A stretch of DNA of 64,000 bases, taken from Camillea tinctor. Taxonomy: Eukaryota; Ascomycota; Sordariomycetes; Xylariales; Xylariaceae. This document shows, piece by piece, positions 47,721 to 57,704 of this stretch. The DNA lies in NCBI GenBank assembly GCA_022578605.1, contig MU394078.1:395358-459357 (forward strand), read 5' to 3'. The notes under the pieces were generated by a model. It searched no databases, was not told where the DNA came from, and saw only the letters and a list, made by a program, of their open reading frames with translations. A program made the translations under genes and the position numbers. Every line of letters starts with the position of its first letter. Positions within the stretch are counted from its first letter, which is position 1.

Positions 47721-49351
47721 AAGACCATTAGCGTACCCAGAGAATGTATTTTATGGCATCACTCTCATAATTTTATGCTGGTTCTTTTGTGTGTAAGTAT
47801 ATTGTCCGACCGTTGATGAGAACGCACACCTTGTTATTCTCTCTATATATTGTAGGTTAACCTCACCGAAGGGTTACTTGAAGCGACCCCCTTGGGCAGG
47901 CTAAATTTCCCAATTGCAAGATGAGCAGCAGCATGGTATCCTTAATTCGCCACCAAGATCATAAGATGTAAACAAAGGAGTTCATCTTCTGTGCTTAGCT
48001 CTTTGAGTTAACTCAAGGAGGGCTTGGTAAGAGATTATATTTGAATAGAGGCAAATTTGAGCTTGGCTCTTCCACCATAGCTCTCGTGGACAATATTCTT
48101 CCTTTTACTTTTACCAATGTCGGGAATGAGAAGGTCCTTCTGGTGCTAAAACTATCCTTGAATCGTTTGTGACATCTAACGGATTTTCAATACATGTGCT
48201 AAATATAGCTTAATGTCGCCGCAATAGCAACCTTCAACTCGTTTAATAGGTCTGAAATGAGAGAAGGATGCAAACTACGTGGATTTAAAGTAACACAACA
48301 TACATTTTTCCGATTGTTGCTATTCAGTGTTAAACCAAATTGGTTTATCTATAACTTCATCCTAGATACAATTATACTGCCAGTTTGTATTAGTACAGAA
48401 CTTTCAGTAAGATTGACATCGACGTGATATTGAAGGATATCACTTGATAATATATTGGTTCTCCTAGCCAAACATAATGCTCAAATAACGACATATAAAC
48501 CTTAGAATAATACAGGCTAAGAGCAAGATTGCAAAAGCTGGAATTATTAACTGACCCCCGGTGGCCCACGGACGATGTTGCGAGTCGGAGCTGGGCTCGG
48601 ATCTAGTTCGTGTGATACTTGCCTGATTCGGTAGTCGATTGGACACAGCTCTCTACAGCTATGTAAGAACCTCGGGTAACCTAACAGTAGGTAGGTTGTG
48701 AGCTACATATGGTAATGGAACTGGTCCCTCAACTTACAATTAGACATCCACGAAAGTTTTAGACAATGCAAATTTAAACGCACTATAGTTACTAGATATG
48801 TAACTCGGCACTTTGTTAAGCTATCCTCTTCTCCTAAGGTTGGGAAACGAATCGAATACTCCATCTAACTTTTCTACTATGTAATATAACCCATCACGTA
48901 GCATTGAAGTTTGGAAGGAAAACATCCAAGCGTCCAATGTAAAACATGGTCTATTATGCTAGGTTTCAAAAACGATAAAACTAGGGTTGATTTCTTTGTT
49001 CATTCATCTATTCATTGGTCAGTAACTTGATTATCGGGCTATATGTAAGGGCGTTTGTTATTATACGGATGCCAAGATATCGCGGGGTCGAATAGTAAGT
49101 ATTGGTATGTCAACACATGAGGTTACGTAGTAGCACTAATAATTGATGAACCTAATATCTTGATATTTGATAGTTCTTCAATGTTACCCCGGCATTTGAG
49201 AGTACAAGTATATAACATAGACATTGCACGATCGTATTATCAAAAACCTACTTAACCAGTCCCTTATCCAACTCGTTCACCTGTCCGTGTTGAACTGACC
49301 AGGAGTGAACAATTCAAACAACTTCGAGTGTCAACATTGATACTTCTTAAT
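47721..49351. other. AT-rich upstream region of the ankyrin-HET gene
   Basis: No supported coding frame. A minus-strand frame at 48464-48646 encodes a possible C-terminal TM segment (LIIPAFAILLLACIILRFIC), but it opens with GTG and stands alone. The region probably holds the HET-gene promoter and more unreadable relic sequence. Confidence 0.4.
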
Positions 49352-52300
49352 ATGCCGTTTTGGCCAGAATCCCCACCCCGTTTACCGGACTTGGAAATCC
49401 ATGATCCAATCCTCAACGACCTGTTTCCAGGAGGGCTTGGGGTATCTACCTATCATGGAGACCCCATAATTTCCCATTCATCTCTCATTGAGGCGCTGCG
49501 GACAGCGCTACGATCATGTCGATTCGGTACGGCCCGCATTCTTCTGTCTGTTAACCATGCGCCTGACCTCCTGGAGGGAGAAACCGATATCCTCCAACTT
49601 GCCATTTCCTCGCATTGTGTTCAACATCCAAGATGGTCGGTTGATGATCAGGAGCTAACGGACATACTTATGTCCTTAATCACCCATGGTGCTTCAGTCA
49701 ACTCGCTCGATGCCCAAGAAAGATCTCCCCTGTACCATGCTTGCGCCTCTGGCTACACTAGAGTATTCAATCTCTTGGCCTATTCGGGTGCCGACTGCAT
49801 GGCGGTTTTTGACCCCCTGCCGAACTGTGATGTCGACTCAGACATTAGTAGGCCAAAATCCGATGACCTGACAATTACATCGGAGAAGATCCAAAGAGTC
49901 AGCCTACTCGACATTGCACTAGAAGCATTCATCCAACGCGAGAAGGACTGCAGCCAATTCCGGAGCTGGACCACACCATTGGAGCTAAGATGGGGAGATG
50001 TTATCATGTTTCTAATAAAAAGAGGACTTGCATTCCATACCAAAGACCCACGGCTAGCAAAGTTCATCCAGGTTGCCTGCTACCAGGGGAATCTACCATG
50101 CGTAGAAGAGCTGCTGGTGCTTGGCGTTGATCAAAGCGCACGTCCTGCGAGAGGGGACACCGGCGAGGAAGTATTTGGCTCCTGTCTGCACGCGGCAGTG
50201 GCAGGAGGGCAGCAGGCGGTTGTCGAGTGTTTGATGAGACACGGCACAGTTGCGAGCGCTAAGCGCCTATGTACGCAAGGCTTTGGGAGGTCAAAGCCGC
50301 TCAAGCTAATGACGCCGATTGAGAAAGCTTTCGTTAATCGAAGCCGAAATTTACCTGTTGTTCACGATGCGTTGTCTTGTGCAGGACTACTCGTGCAAGC
50401 TGGTGCTAGCGAAGATGACTGCAGGATTCTCCTTGAGCACAGCATCGTACAGGGGAACACCGGACTTGCACTGACTCTGATCAATAAGGGTATTCGGTTG
50501 CGCCAGGTGCCCCAGACTGAGAACCTCCAACTGATAAAACTTCTACTTGATAAAGGCACCGGTTTGGATTTTCCGAGCTATCAACGTTACGCAGTGTCTA
50601 AGGGAAATGTTGAACTTTTGCAATTTCTTGTGGGACGAGCCGGTCCATTACTTCAGTCCCAAGACTTTCGTTCCATAGCGTTCGACATCATGCGCGGGAA
50701 AGGACCTCGCTTCATGGATATGCTGCGATATCTGGTCACGGATTATAGACACGATGCGAATGCCACATTCCGCAGCCACCCAAACGCAGACTATCGTGAC
50801 GATTTCCTGCTAAGAGCTTGCGAGGAAAGCAACGTTTCTGCTGTTATATTCTTGTTAGAGCATGGTGCAGATCCTGCGATTGCATTCATCGAAAAGAGGG
50901 GCGGTGGCTACGATGGCATGATCAGTAAATTTTCACAGAGAGAAATGCCAGTACTAAAGGCCTTGTTTCAGCATAGCGACTCCGAGGTGCAATCAAATAT
51001 TGCTAAGAGAATTCGTCAACATAAATCCCAACCGTACGCTGATTATTCTTTGAAGCCAGCGGACTTCACGGTGGACCGACCACTGAAGCGGGGTGAGACA
51101 TATGAGGGACGACTGATATCAAGTCAAGCTCTAGTAGAGTACCCGATTAGTGATGACTTCAATGAAGCTACCCCTTGGGTTGAAGAAACAGCTAGTCGAT
51201 TTCAATACACTCCCTTGGAGACAGATAATTCGATTAGACTGTTGATACTTGAACCGTCTATTTCACTTGAGGATCCCATCAGATGCCGCCTGGTCGAAAC
51301 GCCCCTCTCAGAAAATCCCCAATACGAAACATTATCATGTGCCTGGCGCAACATGTCGAAGCCGAATATCACACCGATCTCCTTGAATGGAAAGACCTGT
51401 GACGTCCCATCAGAGGTCTGGGACGCTCTACGACGAGTGAGGCTAAGTGATAGAGATAGATATATCTGGACAGATGCTATATGTATCAACCAAGGATACG
51501 TCGGTGAGGAGCAGGACAGAGATGAGCAGGGTAGCCTCCCCGACGATTGGGTTGTACGTGAACGTAACCAACACGTTTCTCGTTTCCACAAGATCTATCG
51601 GGGAGCCTCACAGCTTTTAGTCTGGCTTGGCAGAACCGAGAACCGTTCTAATCTCGTATTTGAGCACCTGGCGAGGTGTCGCGACCACAAGCATTTAAAC
51701 TGGTGTCGTTACGTTGGGGAAACAGAGCTAGCATATCGTAAGCTGTGCCAACGGCCTTGGTTCTACGATGTCTGGACTGCACAGAAACTCGCACAGAGCC
51801 GCAAGACAGTCATTATGTGTGGTAGTTACGAATGCCAATGGCCCGAACTGACGCAATGCTCTTGCTTCTTCCCAGATACGGATTATTATCACCCCTTAGA
51901 AGGTGTAGATGGACGGACACATCTCTACTATCTACGGGCTTTTTCATGGGGCAATGTGGTATCTCTCAGACAAGCGGTCTTGTTTAGTCGGCGTTGCAAA
52001 GCCGAAGACCATAGAGACAAAGCCTTTGGGATTATGGGATTGGGTATCGACAGGCGGCTTCGCGCACCTGTTGACTATAGAGCTAGCGCTGTCCAGGTGT
52101 TTTGCGAGTTCACCCAAAGGGCGATAATAATAAGCAAGGATCTAGAAATCTTGCATTTCTTCGGGCCACAGAGACACATCGATGGTGCTCTCTCTGGCCT
52201 TCCTTCGTGGGTTCCAAACTTCAACATGCCTGACTTGGTAGGTGTTTTACCTGGTATAACCGGGTTGAGAAATTTCTCCGTCCACTATCCACGCCAACTA

Positions 52301-53041
52301 CTCCCTGGGTTCAGGTTTCCTTCTCTACATAGCATAGCTATCATGGGTCGACCTGTCGAGAAGGTTGAACTGCTTGGCGAGGAGCTAGTTGCCAGTGCCA
52401 CTTCAAGGGCCGGCAGCGCACGATTCAACCTCGTTTTGAAGAATTGGGAACACCTTGCTGCGGAACTCAAGGACACAAAAAAGTTTTCACAGTCCATCAC
52501 GGATGCATTCTCAGACACTCTAGTCGGGAATGACGAGCACGATCTGGTCGTCGAAAGCGATACGCCCCCTTTTATTCGAAGGACGAGGCCTGGGCTATCA
52601 GCTAAGGCAGATGGGTTTGACTTGTGGTATGCAAAATATGGCACTAAAACGTTGAAAGAGGCCGATCCAGACTACTTCGAGGAAGTCTCGACGATCAAAG
52701 CATGGATTGAGGTCGGTAGGGGAGTAGTATCCGCACATGAGGAGATAGAGAAGGGAATATGGGAACGACGATTGCTAAGGTCCTACAAGCGCAAGACGGA
52801 GATGACTTGCTACGGGAGGAAGTTCTTTACTACCGACCGGGGTTCTATAGGTCTTGCGCCCCCGCAAACACAGCCAGGAGACGAGATCATCTTCTTTCCC
52901 GGCGGGAAATATCCCTTCATACTACGAGCTACGGACGAAGGGGCTTATAAGATGGTCGGGGATTGCTTTTTGTATGACTTGGATGTCTTCGCCCTATTTC
53001 AAAACGAGGAAATCGAAACTAAGGAGTATGTGATTGTTTGA
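49352..53041 (+). CDS. Ankyrin-HET protein (heterokaryon incompatibility domain at C-terminal side)
   Basis: Intronless, 1229 aa from the first in-frame ATG (the frame opens with GTG at 49328). Residues about 35-600 hold divergent ankyrin-type helices. The clearest are DAQERSPLYHACASGYTRVF (from 120), GSCLHAAVAGGQQAVVECLM (from 276) and FLLRACEESNVSAVIFLLEH (from 485). The HET domain begins at residue 658 with YETLSCAW (usual form YxALSYxWG), continues with RYIWTDAICINQ and an IYRGASQLLVWLG segment, and reaches RPWFYDVWTAQKLAQ at 801 (usual RPWFxRxWVxQE). Residues 1153-1229 are the common C-terminal extension, FFTTDRGSIGLAPPQTQPGD then a beta-rich end. HET domains trigger growth arrest or cell death in non-self recognition. 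The domain order is atypical and two core motifs are altered, so activity cannot be assumed. Confidence 0.92.
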   Translation: MPFWPESPPRLPDLEIHDPILNDLFPGGLGVSTYHGDPIISHSSLIEALRTALRSCRFGTARILLSVNHAPDLLEGETDILQLAISSHCVQHPRWSVDDQELTDILMSLITHGASVNSLDAQERSPLYHACASGYTRVFNLLAYSGADCMAVFDPLPNCDVDSDISRPKSDDLTITSEKIQRVSLLDIALEAFIQREKDCSQFRSWTTPLELRWGDVIMFLIKRGLAFHTKDPRLAKFIQVACYQGNLPCVEELLVLGVDQSARPARGDTGEEVFGSCLHAAVAGGQQAVVECLMRHGTVASAKRLCTQGFGRSKPLKLMTPIEKAFVNRSRNLPVVHDALSCAGLLVQAGASEDDCRILLEHSIVQGNTGLALTLINKGIRLRQVPQTENLQLIKLLLDKGTGLDFPSYQRYAVSKGNVELLQFLVGRAGPLLQSQDFRSIAFDIMRGKGPRFMDMLRYLVTDYRHDANATFRSHPNADYRDDFLLRACEESNVSAVIFLLEHGADPAIAFIEKRGGGYDGMISKFSQREMPVLKALFQHSDSEVQSNIAKRIRQHKSQPYADYSLKPADFTVDRPLKRGETYEGRLISSQALVEYPISDDFNEATPWVEETASRFQYTPLETDNSIRLLILEPSISLEDPIRCRLVETPLSENPQYETLSCAWRNMSKPNITPISLNGKTCDVPSEVWDALRRVRLSDRDRYIWTDAICINQGYVGEEQDRDEQGSLPDDWVVRERNQHVSRFHKIYRGASQLLVWLGRTENRSNLVFEHLARCRDHKHLNWCRYVGETELAYRKLCQRPWFYDVWTAQKLAQSRKTVIMCGSYECQWPELTQCSCFFPDTDYYHPLEGVDGRTHLYYLRAFSWGNVVSLRQAVLFSRRCKAEDHRDKAFGIMGLGIDRRLRAPVDYRASAVQVFCEFTQRAIIISKDLEILHFFGPQRHIDGALSGLPSWVPNFNMPDLVGVLPGITGLRNFSVHYPRQLLPGFRFPSLHSIAIMGRPVEKVELLGEELVASATSRAGSARFNLVLKNWEHLAAELKDTKKFSQSITDAFSDTLVGNDEHDLVVESDTPPFIRRTRPGLSAKADGFDLWYAKYGTKTLKEADPDYFEEVSTIKAWIEVGRGVVSAHEEIEKGIWERRLLRSYKRKTEMTCYGRKFFTTDRGSIGLAPPQTQPGDEIIFFPGGKYPFILRATDEGAYKMVGDCFLYDLDVFALFQNEEIETKEYVIV

Positions 53042-53443
53042 GGAGTTAACAAGCCCCTGGATGGAGAACAATGTCAGCTTAGGGCTTTATCTGGCGTATT
53101 CGTAGTTCATTGGGGACTAGAATGTGTTGCCTATAATGCACGCTTTACGATGCACACCGGGTTCTAGATTCTTTCCGGTCTGCGTACTTACTACATGGAA
53201 TGAAGGACCTGCTATCGGCAGAATGGATATCTCAAGGCTTGTGAAATTGGTTATGAGGCTTGATACAAGGCTATATCTTCCTAAAATACTTGGCAGCAAC
53301 CCAGTTCGGTAATTCTAAAATAGCCGCATGACTATCGTCTTCGTCAAGCGGAATCACCGGGCGGACAGAGAAATAACATAGGATCAAACGTGGTTAGTAA
53401 CGATTATGTAGTCTAGCCATATTGCTTGTCATTGTAATTTGCC

Positions 53444-53475
<32 letters not shown>

Positions 53476-54842
53476 CATTTATATAACTCCTCTTCATTTT
53501 TCTGCTGGGGGGTAGCTGTACGGAGGCCTGTAAGTGCAGTCAACCCTATCCTTTTCTAAGTTTCCTTGAACGGTTTAAACTCGACAAATTCTCATCTTAT
53601 TTGGGGATGAATATGTTTTGCATCATCTTGGGCACCTATCTCTGAAGCCCGACTAGTGTAGATCATCTACACATTGATTGAACGTTAAAGCATTTGCCAC
53701 TGCACATCACCAATCACCAAGTCTAGTGTGCTCATGAATTAGCCATGCGGTCTACGAACGATATATCACTGTCGGTTCATGCTTGGAGCTTGAAATCAGA
53801 TTGGTGAAATGGGGATGAAAGTACTGCATGAATGTTTCTGGTTTTTTTCGTTTCTGCTTATTTGAATTGCCGTAATTGTCTAGCTGAGCCGAGAGTAGTT
53901 GCCGCCATACTCTATGCCTTGTTTGATTTAGTGATGAAGCCATACTAAGATAGCTAGTGCGGGGGGCTCAACGACGTGACATCGCGCTGAAGCTGACTTT
54001 GTGCATGCTATTACACTACATTAAGGTGAAAATACTACGGATACAAATGTGTGTAAGTGCGTATAGGCACGATTATGTATAATGTATAGTGTATACATTG
54101 GTCACTAACCCCATTTTCTCATCTCCTATTTTTTTTCTCTTCTTCAGTCAATTGCCTTCAAGAAAAAGTCTCTAGGTTTAGGCAAAGACGAATCGAGTGA
54201 AACAGGCCAGACAGGCCAAGTATATTGTTTCTCTGACTTGGAAACCACTAGCACGTGAACCCCCTGAGTTAGTGTAGACGAAGAATAGCGTGTCTGCATG
54301 TATTGGATTTCGCTCCTATAAACCAGGTACCCGGGAGACACCTGCAGCTATACCCCTGGTTCCTGGACAAGTGCTGGATAAATAAGTAGCGATGGAGTTT
54401 TTTCGGTATATGTGAACGTGCATGTTCACTTCCTCGGCTAGCTCAGGTTGGTTTCTCTCTTTCTTCCTTTCTTTCTTTTTCTTTTCTTCCTCCCCCTTTC
54501 TATTCTGACATAGTAGTACCGTAGAGCCGGAACACAAATTTCAGCGTCGCATTATTGACTGTCATTGACATCATTCAGTATTGTATGTAGTCTGGTAGTT
54601 TATCTTTATTAGGTGTCATTCAGTCAAGGGCAGGGTAGTATCGGACCACGAGCTTCGATCTTGGGTTGGATTGCGCACACCATGTGGCTATTCTTCTCTG
54701 CTCGGACATCAGAACGGTCAGAATTGCAATATTTGCCGTTGCTATTATAATACGGATTGATATTACGATGCTATGGGAAAGGGCCCCTCTTTCCCCCCCT
54801 CCCAAGTGCTAATTACATGCAGAAACTCTCTCTGCGCGACAT

Positions 54843-54888
<46 letters not shown>

Positions 54889-55506
54889 CATACATATATG
54901 ACTACACTACCTACCTATACTAAGTATACCTTATGTATAGTCCTTCTTAGCAACCCCATTTCCCGCCATTTCTATATACTAGTGTGCACGATGTGGCGAA
55001 TCAGGCCGCGATTGGGTATTTATTTCCAAGGTGAGGAAGAGGGTGAGCAGACCTCCCGAACCACAAAAAAAATGGTGATTTCACAAATGCGTAGCAGACT
55101 AGTTTAGGTGCCGGACCCAGCTCCGTTAGGTTGTATAGTGTATATTATGAGTACGACTACCTAGGTAGGTTATTCACAAGGCGAACAAGCCCTTGTCCGC
55201 CTCACCTTGCTTACAATGTATCCGTCATTCTTTTTGTATGCGTTCACTAGGTAAAACGAGTCCCCACCGCTTTCGTCTCTTGAACCTCTTCACTTCAATA
55301 TCCTAGCTCGGGCCCCTAGGGATGTGTTCCCCGGACGGAAACGGCTGACAGATCCTCTATGAAAAACGGTGCCGTTAGTTAGTCTAGACCGAAAATCACC
55401 AGGATAAGTTAGCTGATATCCAACCAGAGAATTTTGCTCTCGTAACAGGAACTAATATCTCTACCCTGGCTCACCTACCGTCGCTTATACTTAGTTCGTG
55501 AATTAG
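53042..55506. repeat. AT-rich intergenic region with microsatellites
   Basis: 2.5 kb without a supported gene. It contains a (CT)n tract at about 53453-53475, a compound (TA)n-(TG)n repeat at about 54844-54888 and an ACCTAGGT palindrome at 55159-55166. Minus-strand frames at 53752-53943, 54144-54341 and 54316-54537 show no family features. Confidence 0.5.
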
Positions 55507-55551
55507 TTCTACGCTAGATCTGGTTATGGCCCCTATCGTGAACCATCTTGG

Positions 55552-55899
55552 ATGAAAATCACGCCGTTTCGCATGACTGGTGGTGAAATGAAATTGACAA
55601 GCCCTCTTTCAAACGGACCGCGAGCGAGATATATAGGCTTCAATGATCTACTAGTAAAACGTTTTGATTCCAAGTATCTACTGAACCATAATTCGCACCT
55701 GTAGGTAGTGGATATGGATGTGGACTTTATCCCCCAGCTAGCACGGTCAACACGATCAACACGATTTTTATACTGGGGCGGGCCAAGCCACCCGGCGTGT
55801 GTTGACGTGCCAGGGTTTATTGGTACATACGCAGCAAACCCCTATGATGCGGATCTCAATGCCAGGATCGGTTTCAAGAAGAAGGGTCAGACTTGCTAA
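55552..55899 (+). CDS. Putative small two-exon gene, unrecognised
   Basis: One frame runs from 55507 to 55899 interrupted only by a TAG at 55702. A 51-nt GT-AG segment (55654-55704: GTAAAAC donor, CTACTGAAC branch-like site, CACCTGTAG acceptor) would remove that stop in phase 0. This yields exons 55552-55653 and 55705-55899 and 98 aa. The peptide has PSWMKITPFRMTGGEMKL at or just before the start and FLYWGGPSHPACVDVPGF plus YAANPYDADLNARIGFKKKG at the end. A short internal duplication codes RSTRST. I recognise no family. Upstream the frame stays open 15 codons beyond the ATG, so this could be the 3' remnant of a longer, decayed gene. Confidence 0.38.
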
Positions 55900-56237
55900 T
55901 TTTCAATGGGGCTCAAATAGGGTTGGAAGAATTTGCTGGATTTGCCATGGGTTAAGGTAGGATTGTTAATTTGTTTGTTATTCACAACGTACTGGAGTGG
56001 CCTCTGACGGGAGAATCATGCCCACGATCGGATGTCATGTAGCGAATTGCAATGCCTAATAATACACCACTCCCGCACTCCCGCATTCCTATCAAGTCCC
56101 TTTTGTTCCTCTCAATACTACTTTCGTTTCTTATGTAATAACCTTAACGTCTTGACTAGGCTCGCGGGCCCGACGACTATACGTCCTTTTGCCATTGTCT
56201 TGCGGTTGAGCTATTCTATACACTACCATTTGACATC
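55900..56237. other. Short intergenic region
   Basis: Promoter-side flank of the rhodopsin-domain gene. Nothing else is distinguishable. Confidence 0.45.
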
Positions 56238-57704
56238 ATGGCGGTTCCCGCAGTATTCAAGCCCTTGTTGGGCTTCGTCCGAGCCGAGCTCATAGCCAAC
56301 TGTATACTTGTTGCTATTGTTTTGACAGTCATCGGCCTGAGAGTCATGGGACGTCTCAGCGGTCCGGGTTTGGGTTTTGACGATGGATTCGTCATGCTCG
56401 CAACTGTGAGTCTCAAACTTATAATATACCATCAGGCAAATTTACTGACAACTTAACAGCCTCTAGGTGTAGCTATGTTAGTTTGTCAGGGTCTTAGTAC
56501 GTTACTGTTATATCCTACACTGCACCGGAAGACGAACTTACATGTTTTATTCAGTGGCCCCAGTCGGGAACGGCTATAGTCTCCCTGAAAATCCGGAACG
56601 TAAGTTTACACCTTGAATGGAATGGTTATGAGAAGTTGGGCTGGTTCATACCAGCTACAATGGACACAAAATCAATGAGATGAGTATCGCTAATTATTCG
56701 ACAACACAGTGGCGGCAAATATACCCTATATCCTCGAGGTGCGATAGCTATCTTTCCTAAAAGAAGATAGAAGAATTATCAGCATCGTGGCAACCAGCTA
56801 ACACCCTATTAGTTAACATTCTGCATGCAAGTTGTATATGTCACTCTGCTCGCTTCTGTGAAGGCGAGCATGCTGTGCTTTTTTATTCGAATTTTCCCCA
56901 CAGATTTTATGCAACTTGCATCCAGGATCACGTTAGGCTTCATCGCGGCGTGGTGGATTTCCTATCTTTGCGCCTGCGTTTTCCTCTGCAAACCCATCTC
57001 GGCGCAGTGGACGGGCGAGGGCACGTGCGGTGCATACATCCCCATGATCCAGTCGTTGATCGCAACAAACGCTATAGGCGACCTGATTATCATGGCCTTG
57101 CCCATGCACAGTATTTGGACGTTGAATACACGAACGACGGACAAAATTGGCATCACGTCCTGTTTTGCCCTAGGTCTTGCGTATGGATGCCCTTCCCCCT
57201 TTCAAGCTCTGAGACATCCTGCTAATACTGTCATAAAGTTGTGTCGTGTGTGCTGTCTTCCGGCTGATCTACATTTCTACCGTAGACCTGACCAGTAATA
57301 TTACGGGCACAATGCCCTCAACAGTGTTCCTGTTCATCCTCGAACCCAACCTGGCGATCCTTTGTGTCAGCATCCCCATGCTGCGGCCATTTTGGATGAG
57401 ATATAAGAAAACCAGGGGCGGATCCAAGCTACAAGAAATCACCGACGATAGCACAGGCAGATACAGAAACAAGAGCAACAACTCGGGTTCGGGGTCAAGA
57501 AAACGGACCGGAGCTCAAGACACGGAGCTAGATACGACCTGGGAGATGGAGAATTACCAACCGTACATCCAGGGCAAGCATGACGCGAGTGTTAGTGCTG
57601 CTGCGTATGCCGATGAATCTGGGTCAGAGAAGAACCTTACCGCTACATCGATGCCGAAAGACGCGATAGGAGTCGAAACGAAATGGACAGTAACTCACAC
57701 TTGA
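56238..57704 (+). CDS. Fungal rhodopsin-domain (PTH11-like) seven-TM protein
   Basis: Six exons, 56238-56405, 56460-56496, 56555-56599, 56710-56738, 56813-57180 and 57239-57704, encode 370 aa. All introns are GT-AG and phases agree. Family signs are the N-terminal IGLRVMGRLSGPGLGFDDGF, where the usual pattern is R...GxDD, and PVGNGYSLPENPE, comparable to the GxGxHxxDLP segment. Later come LLASVKASMLCFFIRIFP, the CKPISAQW motif after a helix, GDLIIMALPMHSIW, and a final helix ending LRPFW. Seven hydrophobic segments can be assigned. The tail (about 265-370) is hydrophilic, Ser/Thr/Gly-rich and likely cytosolic. Such proteins are membrane receptors or sensors of unknown ligand, abundant in plant-associated fungi. 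The two very short exons (37 and 29 nt) make exact boundaries the weakest part. Confidence 0.85.

Noticed and set aside
48464..48646. Small minus-strand frame with one TM helix
   Set aside because: Opens with GTG, stands alone in AT-rich DNA, no partner exon found.
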